Assembly (NCBI RefSeq): GCF_004362855.1
Contig: NZ_SNXW01000008.1
Span: 1 to 64,000 of the forward strand
Source of the DNA: Aquabacterium commune
GTDB lineage: Bacteria > Pseudomonadota > Gammaproteobacteria > Burkholderiales > Burkholderiaceae_C
Direction: 5' to 3'
DNA: 64,000 nucleotides
The position numbers and the translations under genes are program-made. The notes beneath the pieces are model-generated. The model was not told the origin of the DNA. It was given only the letters and a program-made list of their open reading frames with translations, and did not search any database. How positions within the stretch are numbered: the stretch's first letter is position 1; every line of letters begins with the position of its first letter. Shown here one piece after another: positions 1 to 9,095 of the stretch.

Positions 1-104
1 ACCACCAGGTCGGACCACGGCACCACCCGGTCCATCTCGTCGAGGAACTCCCGGCGGCGGGTGCGCTTCGTCGAGGTTCCCAATCCAAGGCTGCTTTGCT
101 TCAT
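1..104 (-). CDS. IS5-family transposase, N-terminal part (runs off the window edge)
   Basis: Read on the minus strand from ATG at 104-102, the peptide starts MKQSSLGLGTSTKRT and continues through a RRREFLDEM segment and VVPWSDLV. This N-terminus is typical of IS5-group DDE transposases, which have a (T/K)RR-x-FL-(D/E)-x-M-x-x-(V/I)VPW motif before the catalytic core. Only about 34 codons are visible; the DDE domain lies outside the window, so I cannot say whether the transposase is intact. The gene points away from the neighbouring PAAR gene and begins about 70 bp inside the element's end, which is usual for IS5 elements. Family assignment is fairly secure; subgroup is not. Confidence 0.8.
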   Translation of the reverse strand, partial: MKQSSLGLGTSTKRTRRREFLDEMDRVVPWSDLV

Positions 105-172
105 GGGCTCAATGGTCTCAGGCAATCAGGTCGGCGCCAAGCACGTGTCCGGGCGATTTATGCAGACCTTCC
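1..172 (-). mobile_element. End of an IS5-family insertion sequence
   Basis: On the minus strand the element appears to begin GGAAGGTCTGCATAA at about 172, matching the GGAAGGT-type terminal repeat of the IS5 group. It is directly preceded by TTAG, a YTAR-type 4-bp target used by this group. The transposase start follows about 70 bp inside. The other end lies outside the window, so the direct repeat cannot be confirmed and the boundary is inferred to within one or two bases. Confidence 0.7.
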
Positions 173-763
173 CTAACAGTTGCAGGCGTCGTATCCGATG
201 TGGGCGTCAGAAGTGCTTGTGCTGTGGGCATAGTAAGGCGCTTCTATGTAAGCGAATTGCTGTGTGTTTGATGATATTTTTCTGGTCAAGCCTTGGCCAT
301 CTGTTCGCCCTGTGACACTCGTGCCGTCCTCCAGGGTCAGTCGATATGGCGTGTGAATCAGTGGTTTGCCGGTGGTTTCATCTGTAACGAGAAAATGAAT
401 ATCATGAGAGTGGCCTGTATCTGTGTCGTTTGTTGAACTTGCGTAGCGTGCGAATACTCCGGAGGAATTCGCCGGAGTATTCGAAGATTCACCATCACCA
501 GTGGTACTCACGCGCTGACCAGCGATCAATGTGGCGCCACATGCGCATTTGTCGCCTTCTCTCGCAGCTGCCTTGCCGTCAATGATCATGGTCGGATCAC
601 CCGTGACGATCACCGTTGTGCCGTGCCCCTTCTTTGGGCAAGTCACTTGATCGCCCACGCGTGCAATTCGTTTGCCGTGCGTGTCCGTCATCCCAGAGCC
701 TTCGACAACGACGCCGCCGTGGTCGGTTTGATCACCGACCACGATGAATGGCCTTCGTCCCAT
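173..763 (-). CDS. PAAR domain protein with C-terminal transthyretin-like extension
   Basis: The 196-residue product starts MGRRPFIVVGDQTDHGG. Residues 1-90 have the PAAR pattern: GD-x-T-x-HGG near the start, then GDQVTCPKKGHG, a GDP-x-M-x-IDG turn, and GDKCACGATL. PAAR proteins cap the VgrG spike of type VI secretion systems and can carry effector or adaptor extensions. The last ~85 residues contain FLVTDETTGKPL and YRLTLEDGT followed by GRTDGQG, a beta-sandwich extension seen on many PAAR proteins rather than a recognisable toxin. The start is supported by AGAGGGG upstream. No vgrG, effector or immunity gene is in the window, so this is an orphan. The stop codon TAG lies in the presumed TTAG target of the flanking IS, so the gene is probably intact, though truncation by the insertion cannot be excluded. 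Confidence 0.85.
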   Translation of the reverse strand: MGRRPFIVVGDQTDHGGVVVEGSGMTDTHGKRIARVGDQVTCPKKGHGTTVIVTGDPTMIIDGKAAAREGDKCACGATLIAGQRVSTTGDGESSNTPANSSGVFARYASSTNDTDTGHSHDIHFLVTDETTGKPLIHTPYRLTLEDGTSVTGRTDGQGLTRKISSNTQQFAYIEAPYYAHSTSTSDAHIGYDACNC

Positions 764-931
764 GCGTACCCCTCTTTGATTTGATCGTACGAATGTAGCC
801 AACAGATGTAACGAGCGTGTTTCGCAGGCCCCCCCACCAAGGGGGGGGCGGTGCCCCATCCTGCTTGGCACCTCCGCGTGAGTCACTTGGCAGTTCAAGC
901 AGCGGCCCGTCACGCGATGACACTGGAGATT

Positions 932-1418
932 GGCTTTGTTGCACAGGGCAGGCCAACTGAGCTGGCGCCCTTCGGTTCATGACTGAGCCGAAGGGCGCCA
1001 AGGCGCGGTGCCAGTCCACCCACCAACTGTGCGGCGTACGACGCTGCGCTCAAAGCCTGAGGGGCGCGCTGACCATCTGGTTGGACAAAGACATGCAGTG
1101 GTGCGCCCAGGCCATTGGCAGTTGGGGCCGCCAGCGGATTTTCTCCGATGAAGCCATCCAGTTCTGCTTGAACATCAAGCGCCTGTTTGGCTTGGCCTTG
1201 CGCCAAAGTTTGGGCCTGGTCGAGAGTCTGCTGCGCATGGCGAGCCTTGACTGGCGGGCGCCAGAGGAGCTTGCGGGTGCAATTGCCCTACCGTGCCAGC
1301 ACCAGCGCGCTGGACCTGCGGTGGACAGCGCCCGACCACTGTGCGTGTGGACGCCACGGCATAGCTGCGTCTGGGGTTGAGGTCTTCTCGTGTCCAATTC
1401 GACCTGTGCAACAAAGCC
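932..1418. mobile_element. Internally deleted IS5-family (IS903-like) element with perfect terminal repeats
   Basis: The ends are exact 16-bp inverted repeats: GGCTTTGTTGCACAGG at 932-947 and its complement at 1403-1418. They resemble IS903-type ends (GGCTTTGTTGAAT...). The 487-bp length is under half that of a complete element of this group. No matching flanking direct repeat was seen, so it may be old or formed by rearrangement. Because both ends are intact, it could in principle be mobilised in trans by a related transposase; that is inference only. Confidence 0.8.
979..1380 (+). pseudogene. Degenerate IS5/IS903-type transposase
   Basis: Translation from 979 gives MTEPKGAKAR, then LRGALTIWLDKDM, GRQRIFSDEAIQFCL, IKRLFGLALRQSLG and VESLLRMASLDW. 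These match the N-terminal third of IS903-group transposases (R-GSLTIW-x-D ... FSD-x-AI ... LF-LPLRQ ... GLDW). After LDW about eight residues (normally VPDFSTLC) are missing and the frame changes. The next conserved block, VQLPYRASTSALDL, is read from the neighbouring frame starting near 1270, after which the sequence jumps to the element's end. The catalytic DDE core is absent, so no functional transposase is made. It lies within the element at 932-1418. Confidence 0.8.
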
Positions 1419-1495
1419 CATTGGCCTGCAAAACAGGGAGTCTGTGGATTATAGGAAGGCGGGCCCGCCCCGGGTGCCCCGACCCGCCTGGGGGC

Positions 1496-2101
1496 TCAGA
1501 TCAGCCCTTCGGCCTTGAGCGCGCGCTGCACCGCCGGGCGGGCGGCCACGCGGGTCTGGAAGGCCTGCAGCTGGGGGAAAGCGCTGAGGTCGAACTTGAT
1601 GAACTTGGCCCAGCTGGTCACGGTGAACAGGTAGGCGTCGGCGACGGTGAAGTCTTCGCCCATCAGGTAGGACTTGCTGGCCAGCTCGGACTCGACCAGT
1701 GCGAAGCGGCGCTGCAGCATGGCGCCGGCCTGCGATTTCATCTCGGCGCTGGCGGCCGGGTTGAAGAAGGGCGTGAAGTTCTTGTGCAGCTCGGTGCCGA
1801 TGTAGGTCAGCCAGCTTTGCAGCTGGTAGCGCGCCAGCGAGCCATTGGGCGGCGCCAGCTTGGCTTCGGGGTGGAGGTCGGCCAGGTACTGCACGATGGC
1901 CGGGCCTTCGGTCAGCAGGCTGCCGTCGTCGAGCGTCAGGGCTGGCACGTAGCCCTTGGGGTTGATGTCGAGGAAGTTGGCACCGCTGGCCGTGACCTTC
2001 TTGGCCAGGTCCACGACTTCGGTCTCGTGCGCGAGGCCAAGTTCCTGCAGGACGATGTGCGGTGACAGCGAACAGGCACCGGGTTTCAGGTAGAGCTTCA
2101 T
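1496..2101 (-). CDS. Glutathione S-transferase, beta-class/GstB-like
   Basis: This 201-residue cytosolic protein has a thioredoxin-like N-terminal domain (MKLYLKPGACSLSPHI; glutathione-binding NPKGYVPALTLDDGSLLTEG, with the cis-Pro and E-S/T-x-A/I-type loop) and an all-helical C-terminal domain containing MGEDFTVADAYLF, the usual GST motif I / N-capping box. Cys10 is the active-site cysteine expected in beta-class bacterial GSTs. The family conjugates glutathione to electrophiles or reduces disulfides; the substrate cannot be read from sequence. A GGGTCTCC spacer and strong coding bias support the ATG at 2101. It is a single gene between the IS remnant and the PF10118 gene. A GC-rich palindrome (GGCGGGCCCGCC, 1458-1469) lies 3' of it and may act in termination. 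Confidence 0.9.
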   Translation of the reverse strand: MKLYLKPGACSLSPHIVLQELGLAHETEVVDLAKKVTASGANFLDINPKGYVPALTLDDGSLLTEGPAIVQYLADLHPEAKLAPPNGSLARYQLQSWLTYIGTELHKNFTPFFNPAASAEMKSQAGAMLQRRFALVESELASKSYLMGEDFTVADAYLFTVTSWAKFIKFDLSAFPQLQAFQTRVAARPAVQRALKAEGLI

Positions 2102-2240
2102 CGGGGGTCTCCGTGGGTCATGGGGTGGCGCATTCTGGCGCGCAGGCTCATGGACCCTGCTGGCGAAGGGCTTTCGCACGCATCCCGGATTTGTGGCAAG
2201 CAGGGGCTGTGTGCCGCGCCCTGCCAGGGCCTGGCCGCGC

Positions 2241-3140
2241 TCAGCCCCGGAAGCTGCCGCCGTGCTGGGCCGCCGAGGCCGCGGGCGACGAGGCCAGGTA
2301 GGCCAGGGCCTGGGCCGTGTCGCCCTCGTCGCCGGGCGTGAAGCGCGGGCCGAAATAGCGCGCGGCGGCCGCGATCACATGGCCCAGCGCGGGCAGGTGG
2401 CCCGCCTTGGCGCTGTCACGCCAGCCGCGCAGGAAGCCCACCAGGCGGGGTCGCTGCGGGTCGGCCTTCATCATGAAGCGGTTGCCCTGGTAGATCAGGG
2501 ACAGCAAGATGCCCATCACCAGCAGCATGTGCAGGACGCGCTCCAGGTCGTTGCCGCCCATGTGCTGGAACAGGGTGTGGGCCACCATGCGGTGCTCGAC
2601 CTCTTCGGCGCCGTGCCAGCGCAGCAGGTCCAGCATCATCGGGTCGGCCTGGGCTTCGTCCAGGCCTTTGGCGTTGAGCACCCAGTGGCCCAGGTAGCCG
2701 AAGAAGTGCTCCAGCGCGGCGATGGTGCCCAGCTGCTGGCGGATCCAGAAGCGCGTGTGCCCGATCTTCAAGCCAAAGGGCGCCTCGCCCAGGAAGTGCT
2801 TGAAGAGGTGGTCGATCTTGTCGGTGAAGGGGTCTGTGTCGATGCCGTGCGTCTGGTGGTAATGCTTGAGCACGCCTTCGTGCGAGCGCGCATGGATGGC
2901 TTCCTGGCGCATGAAGCCCTTGGCATCGGCGTGCACCTGCGGGTCGGTGATCTGCGGCAGGACCTTGTTGTAGACGCGGCAGAACCACAGCTCACCGGCC
3001 GGGAACAGCAGGTGCAGCACGTTGATGGTGTGGGTGGCGAAGGCGTCGCCCGGCAGCCATTGCACGGGGGTGTGCTGCCAGTCGAACTTGACGTGGCGGG
3101 GTGCCAGGGCGTGGTGCGCAGCGGACGGGGTCGTGTTCAT
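2241..3140 (-). CDS. PF10118/COG3687 'metal-dependent hydrolase' family protein (ferritin-like diiron pattern)
   Basis: The 299-residue protein belongs to a family usually labelled predicted metal-dependent hydrolase. The visible residue pattern is instead that of a ferritin-like four-helix diiron protein: Glu50, then E80-x-x-H83 in FMRQEAIH, then Glu144, then E180-x-x-H183 in GAEEVEH. This is the classic E, ExxH, E, ExxH set of ligands. No signal peptide is visible; a hydrophobic helix (VLHMLLVMGILLSLIY) near residue 205 suggests membrane contact. A paralogue with the same spacing lies at 17366-18256. Reaction and substrate are unknown; an oxidase, desaturase or hydroxylase role is plausible. 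The ATG at 3140 gives the full family length. Confidence 0.8.
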   Translation of the reverse strand: MNTTPSAAHHALAPRHVKFDWQHTPVQWLPGDAFATHTINVLHLLFPAGELWFCRVYNKVLPQITDPQVHADAKGFMRQEAIHARSHEGVLKHYHQTHGIDTDPFTDKIDHLFKHFLGEAPFGLKIGHTRFWIRQQLGTIAALEHFFGYLGHWVLNAKGLDEAQADPMMLDLLRWHGAEEVEHRMVAHTLFQHMGGNDLERVLHMLLVMGILLSLIYQGNRFMMKADPQRPRLVGFLRGWRDSAKAGHLPALGHVIAAAARYFGPRFTPGDEGDTAQALAYLASSPAASAAQHGGSFRG

Positions 3141-3195
3141 GGGGGCTTCGGGAGATGCGGGGAAGGTGTCGGGCAGGACGCGGGCTCAGCGCCGC

Positions 3196-4173
3196 TCAAG
3201 GCGATGGCGCACTGCGCACGCGGGCATGCTGCAAGGCCGCCGACGCCGGCGCACCTTCGATGTGGGTGACGAACTCGCGCACCAGGCCGGCGAACAGCGC
3301 CGGGTTCTTCAGGGACAGCCAGTGGCCGCCCTGGACCTCGCGGCGCCACAGCTCGGGCACCCAGCGGCCGAGGTTCTCGGTGAGGGCCGGGTTGACGTAG
3401 TGGTCCTTCATCAGGGCCAGCACCTGCACCGGCGCGTGGGCATGGCGCGCGCGCGGGCCGAACAGGCGCGGCAGCATGTTGGCGCGGTAAAGGTTCACGC
3501 CATTGGCGCCGTCGTGGGCCTGGCCTTCGCGCGGCGGCACCGAGGTGGACTCCAGCACGCGCAGCACCTGGTGCCAGCGGCGGCCCAGCACGCCGCGCCA
3601 CAGCGCTTCGGGCAGCCAGGGCAGGTGGAAGAGGTAGATGTACCAGGACTTCACCAGCTGCTTGCCCACCTGCCACAGGTTGCCCGGCGTGGGGCGTGCG
3701 ATGCGGTCGCGCATCCAGTGGCCGACGTGGTCCAGGCAGGGGCCCGATGCGGTCGTGTAGGACAGCAAGCGCCCCGCCAGCGCGGGCTCGGTGGCGAACT
3801 CCCAGGCCTGGATGGAGCCCCAGTCGTGCGCCACCAGGTGCACCGGGCGCTGGGGGCTGACGGCGTCGATCACGGCGGTGAAGTCGGCGCACAGGCGGTC
3901 GAGCTTGTAGGCGCCTGCGCCGCCCGTCGGCGTGAAGGAGCGCCCGGCGCCGCGCACGTCGTAGGCCACCACGAAGAAGTCATCGCAGAGCCGCTGCGCC
4001 ACGTCTTCCCACTTGCTGCTGTTGTCGGGGTAGCCGTGCACGAAGACGATGACCGGCAGGCGGGCGTCGCCCCAGGTGGTGACGGCCAGCTCGCCATCGG
4101 GGCCGCGCACCGTGAAGTGGCGGCGGGCGATGGGCGCGCGGGGGGATGGGCTGTGGACTGCGGTGGTGTTCAT
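3196..4173 (-). CDS. Alpha/beta hydrolase with aspartate nucleophile (epoxide hydrolase / dehalogenase type)
   Basis: The 325-residue protein carries the oxyanion-hole motif HGYPDN (46-51) and the nucleophile elbow V-A-H116-D117-W118-G119-S. The central residue is aspartate rather than serine, as in epoxide hydrolases and haloalkane/fluoroacetate dehalogenases. LALMKDHYV probably supplies the second acid and GGHWLSL the catalytic histidine. A cap domain with Tyr/Trp-rich segments (SWYIYLFHLPWLPE) lies between. No signal peptide is seen, so it is cytoplasmic. The start at 4173 is chosen because conserved sequence begins at ARRHFTVRGPDGE soon after; a longer reading would add unrelated residues. 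It lies 55 bp downstream of the PF10118 gene's stop strand-wise and may be independent. Substrate is unknown. Confidence 0.85.
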   Translation of the reverse strand: MNTTAVHSPSPRAPIARRHFTVRGPDGELAVTTWGDARLPVIVFVHGYPDNSSKWEDVAQRLCDDFFVVAYDVRGAGRSFTPTGGAGAYKLDRLCADFTAVIDAVSPQRPVHLVAHDWGSIQAWEFATEPALAGRLLSYTTASGPCLDHVGHWMRDRIARPTPGNLWQVGKQLVKSWYIYLFHLPWLPEALWRGVLGRRWHQVLRVLESTSVPPREGQAHDGANGVNLYRANMLPRLFGPRARHAHAPVQVLALMKDHYVNPALTENLGRWVPELWRREVQGGHWLSLKNPALFAGLVREFVTHIEGAPASAALQHARVRSAPSP

Positions 4174-4316
4174 GCGTGGGCCTGGCGCTGGCGTGGATGC
4201 GAGCGCCGCCCATGATTCGGTTGACCTGCCTTTGTCCGTAGGCGCATGCGCGACACAAAGGGCGAGCCGGCGACAGGCTTTGACGCGAAACAAGGTCGCG
4301 TCAACAAAACCAAGGG

Positions 4317-4754
4317 CTAACCCGAGCGGGTGGGGTGGCTGGGCAGCCCGAAAGCGTGGTCGAACACCCAGTTGAAGATCAGGGTGTAGCCCAGGAAAAA
4401 CACCAGCAGGCCCAGGTCGGCCAGCAGGGCGGCCCACCACGACACCTGCAGCCACCAGGCGATCAAGGGCACCGTCATGGCCGCCAGCCCGCCCTCGAAA
4501 CCGATGGCGTGGGCCATGCGCCGGCGGGCGGTGCGGGTGCGGTCGGCCTGGCGCGCCTCCCAGGCTTCGAACCAGGTGTTGAAGGCCATGTTCCACAGCA
4601 AGGCGATGACCGAGGTGCTCACGGCCAGCAGGCCGGCTTCGGCCGTGTCGGCGTCAGGACGCGCCAGGCGCACGGCCACCGTGACGATGCCGATGGCGAT
4701 GGCTTCGTACAAGCAGGCGTGGATGAGCTTGCGGCGCAGGCCTTGCAGGTGCAT
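4317..4754 (-). CDS. PACE-family (AceI-like) multidrug efflux transporter
   Basis: The 145-residue inner-membrane protein has four predicted helices arranged as two copies of the bacterial transmembrane pair domain, the architecture of proteobacterial antimicrobial compound efflux proteins. The first repeat begins RRKLIHACLYEAIAIGIVTV, with the acidic residue in helix 1 (Glu17/18 region) expected to carry protons. The conserved LLWNMAFNTWFEAWE segment closes repeat one, and YTLIFNWVFDHAFGLP closes repeat two, both family signatures. Known members export cationic biocides such as chlorhexidine and short-chain diamines; the substrate here is unknown. It lies 27 bp downstream of glpK on the same strand and might be read through from it. 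Confidence 0.9.
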   Translation of the reverse strand: MHLQGLRRKLIHACLYEAIAIGIVTVAVRLARPDADTAEAGLLAVSTSVIALLWNMAFNTWFEAWEARQADRTRTARRRMAHAIGFEGGLAAMTVPLIAWWLQVSWWAALLADLGLLVFFLGYTLIFNWVFDHAFGLPSHPTRSG

Positions 4755-4781
4755 GAGAGGTGCGTGTGGGGGCGCTGGCCG

Positions 4782-6326
<1,545 letters not shown>

Positions 6327-6365
6327 GGCGGGCTCCTTGTCAGGGCGGAGATCAGGGCGCGATGG

Positions 6366-7148
6366 TCACGGCGCGATGGTCAGCGCGATGTCCCATTCCT
6401 GCAGCAGCTTGGGGAAGGGCGCAGGCGGCAGGGCTTGCGTGAAGACGCGCTTGCAGTCGCGCAGGTGGGCCACCTGGGCCAGGCCGGGCTGGCCGAACTT
6501 GCTGACGTCGGCCACCAGCCAGCTCTCGCGGGCCTGCGCCACCATGGCCTGGGTGACGGCCTGCTCGCGCAGGTCGCGGTCGCGCAGGCTGCCGTCCGGG
6601 TCGATGCCCAGGGTGCCCAGCAGGGCGACGTCCACCTTGAACTGCTGCAGGTACTCCACCGTGCTGTCGCCTTCCATGGCGCTGTCGCGGTTGCGCAGCA
6701 TGCCGCCGGCCACGTGCACCTTGCATTGGGTGTGCTCGCTGAGCAGGCTGGCCACGTGCAGGTTGTGCGTGACCACCGTCAAGCCGGGTTTGTGGATGAG
6801 CTCGCGCGCCACGGCCTCGACCGTCGTGCCGATGCCCAGCATCAGCGTGCTGCCTTCGGGGATGGCCGCCGCCACCGAGCGGGCGATGCGCGCCTTGGCG
6901 TCGGCATACAGGGCCTGGCGCTCCTTCCAGGCGCCCACGCTGGGGGCCTCGCGCGGCAGGCTGACGCCACCGTGGAAGCGCGTCAGCAGGCCGGCTTCGG
7001 CCAGGCGCTGGACGTCGCGGCGCACCGTCTGCATCGTCACGTCCAGGCGCTGGGCCAGGCGTTCGACCGAGACAGCGCCACGCGCCTTCACCTCGTCGAG
7101 CAAGGCCTGTTGGCGGGGGTTGGGGCTCCAGGAGGTGGCGAGGGACAT
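6366..7148 (-). CDS. glpR: DeoR-family glycerol-3-phosphate regulon repressor
   Basis: The 260-residue regulator has an N-terminal DeoR helix-turn-helix (PRQQALLDEVKARGAVSVERLAQRLDVTMQTVRRDVQRL; recognition segment about residues 25-50) and a C-terminal sugar-phosphate-binding domain with MLGIGTTVEAVARELI and the conserved LSEHTQ and GTLGID loops. In GlpR-type repressors the effector is glycerol 3-phosphate, and the assignment follows from position between glpK (same strand) and divergent glpD. The start at 7148 places the HTH close to the N-terminus as in the family; a longer reading adds poor sequence. The short space between glpR and glpD is where control of both directions should lie. Confidence 0.92.
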   Translation of the reverse strand: MSLATSWSPNPRQQALLDEVKARGAVSVERLAQRLDVTMQTVRRDVQRLAEAGLLTRFHGGVSLPREAPSVGAWKERQALYADAKARIARSVAAAIPEGSTLMLGIGTTVEAVARELIHKPGLTVVTHNLHVASLLSEHTQCKVHVAGGMLRNRDSAMEGDSTVEYLQQFKVDVALLGTLGIDPDGSLRDRDLREQAVTQAMVAQARESWLVADVSKFGQPGLAQVAHLRDCKRVFTQALPPAPFPKLLQEWDIALTIAP

Positions 7149-7330
7149 GGCGTGCGGGCGGTGCGTGCGGATCGCGCACAGACAAGGGATGGCAGCATCA
7201 ACCCAACAGCCTATCCGAAAAATATGCAACACAAAAGAAGGGAAACGCGCAGCTTCAGGCCCAGGGATTGCACGCATCGCGCCACAGACTGGCGCAAAAC
7301 GCACAAGACCGCGGCCTGCGGCCGGGCACA
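7149..7330. promoter_or_regulatory. Divergent glpR / glpD control region
   Basis: This 182-bp stretch has an AT-rich core around 7208-7250 (GAAAAATATGCAACACAAAA) in otherwise GC-rich DNA, as expected of divergent promoters. I do not recognise a convincing copy of the E. coli GlpR operator, and no clean -35/-10 pair stands out. The call rests on position and base composition. Confidence 0.5.
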
Positions 7331-9088
7331 ATGACGCCGCAAGCCCTCCAGGAGATGCCATTGCCCCTCGACCCCGACCACGTGATGTCCGACCGCGTGA
7401 GCCCCGACCGCGTGAGCCCCGATGCCCCGGCGACGCCCGTGCCGCCGGCGCCGGTGGACCACCACTGCGACGTGCTCGTGGTGGGCGGCGGCATCAATGG
7501 CGTGGGCATCGCGCGGGACTTGGCGGGTCGCGGCTGGAGCGTGGTGCTGTGCGAGCAGGACGACCTGGCCAGCCACACATCTTCGGCGTCCACCAAGCTC
7601 ATCCACGGCGGTTTGCGCTACCTGGAGCACCGCGAGTTCGGCCTCGTGCGCAAGGCCCTGCAGGAGCGCGAAGTGCTGCTGCGCAGCGCCCCGCACGTGA
7701 TGTGGCCGCTGCGCTTCGTGCTGCCGCACGACGCGTCCATGCGCCCGGCCTGGTTGATCCGCCTCGGTTTGTGGCTCTACGACCACCTGGCGCGGCGCGA
7801 ATTCCTGCCTGGCAGCCACGCCGTCTCGCTGCGCGACAGCCCGCTGGGCGAGCCGCTCAAGCCGGGCTGGACGCAAGGCTTCGTCTATTCCGATGGCTGG
7901 GTCGATGACGCCCGCCTCGTGGCGCTGTGCGCGCTGGACGCCGCCGAGCGCGGCGCCCAGGTGCTGACGCGGACCCGCGCCGACAGCATCCGGCCCGACG
8001 GTGGCTGCTGGCGCATCGACCTGAGCCGCCGCGACGCCGCCACGGGCCTGGAAACCCGCCGCGTCGCGGTGCGCGCCCGCGCCGTGGTCAATGCCGCCGG
8101 CCCCTGGGCCGAGCACCTGCTGCGGGAGGTCATGGCCGTGCCGCCGTCAGCCACCGCCAAGCCGGCGCGCAAGGCCTCGGCCCCGGCGGCGCCCGTTGGT
8201 GCGCTGCGCCTGGTCAAAGGCAGCCACATCGTCGTGCCCAAGCTCTTCACGCACGACCACGCCTACATCTTCCAGGGCCAGGACCGCCGCATCATCTTCG
8301 CCATCCCCTACGAGCGCGACTTCACCCTCATCGGCACCACCGACGTCGAGTTCCGCGGCGACCCCGCCCACGTCGCCATCGACGAAGACGAAACCGCCTA
8401 CCTCTGCCGCGAACTGGGCCGCTACCTGCGCCGGGCCATTGCGCCGTCCGACGTGGTGTGGTCGTACGCCGGCGTGCGGCCCTTGCTGGACGATGCCCAT
8501 GGCTCGGCCTCGGCGGTCACGCGCGACTACCTGCTGCAGGCCCAGTCGCGGCCGGCGCCGTGGTTGACGGTGTGGGGCGGCAAGTTGACCACCTTCCGCC
8601 TGCTGTCCGAGCAGGCCGCCGACCAGGTCGGCGAGCTGCTGGGCGAAAGCCGCCGCGCCTGGACGGACAGCGCCCCCTTGCCCGGCGGCGACCTGTCCGA
8701 TGTGCTTGACGAGCTGCGCGACCCCGCCACCGACATCGCCGCCTTCCAGGTGCAGCTGCGCCAGCGCCATCCCTGGATGGACCTGGGCCTGGCCAAGCGC
8801 TGGAGCCGCGCCTACGGCAGCCGCGCGCTGCGCCTGCTCGACGGCATCACCTCGCGCGCCGACCTGGGCGCCGAAGTCGCGCCCGACCTCTACGAGGCCG
8901 AGCTGTTCTACCTCAAGCGCCAGGAATGGGCGCTCACCGCCGACGACGTGCTTTGGCGGCGCACCAAGCTGGGCCTGCACTGCACGCCGGCCCAGCGCCA
9001 GGCCGTGGCCGACTGGTTCGCCGCGCAGGCCCAGTCGGGCGCGCAGGCCTTCCACCACAGCGCCATGACGCGCGACGCGGCAGACTGA
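7331..9088 (+). CDS. glpD: Glycerol-3-phosphate dehydrogenase, FAD-dependent (aerobic)
   Basis: The enzyme oxidises glycerol 3-phosphate to dihydroxyacetone phosphate at the inner membrane and passes electrons to quinone. The Rossmann FAD motif VVGGGINGVGIARDLAGRG is near residue 55, followed by TSSASTKLIHGGLRYLEH, a GlpD signature, then GSHIVVPKLF, the GTTDVEF loop and WGGKLTTFR. The C-terminal helical domain (AELFYLKRQEWALTADDVLWRRTKLGL) is complete. Start choice is uncertain: ATG at 7331, 7355 or 7385 would all retain the flavin domain. The N-terminal tail is unusually long (about 45 residues) and contains a 15-bp tandem repeat (GACCGCGTGAGCCCC twice, near 7394). It is divergent from glpR-glpK. 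Confidence 0.95.
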   Translation: MTPQALQEMPLPLDPDHVMSDRVSPDRVSPDAPATPVPPAPVDHHCDVLVVGGGINGVGIARDLAGRGWSVVLCEQDDLASHTSSASTKLIHGGLRYLEHREFGLVRKALQEREVLLRSAPHVMWPLRFVLPHDASMRPAWLIRLGLWLYDHLARREFLPGSHAVSLRDSPLGEPLKPGWTQGFVYSDGWVDDARLVALCALDAAERGAQVLTRTRADSIRPDGGCWRIDLSRRDAATGLETRRVAVRARAVVNAAGPWAEHLLREVMAVPPSATAKPARKASAPAAPVGALRLVKGSHIVVPKLFTHDHAYIFQGQDRRIIFAIPYERDFTLIGTTDVEFRGDPAHVAIDEDETAYLCRELGRYLRRAIAPSDVVWSYAGVRPLLDDAHGSASAVTRDYLLQAQSRPAPWLTVWGGKLTTFRLLSEQAADQVGELLGESRRAWTDSAPLPGGDLSDVLDELRDPATDIAAFQVQLRQRHPWMDLGLAKRWSRAYGSRALRLLDGITSRADLGAEVAPDLYEAELFYLKRQEWALTADDVLWRRTKLGLHCTPAQRQAVADWFAAQAQSGAQAFHHSAMTRDAAD

Positions 9089-9095
9089 ACCCGGC

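Noticed and set aside
7149..7330. GlpR operator in the glpR-glpD intergenic region
   Set aside because: No sequence close enough to known GlpR sites; left as an unassigned control region.
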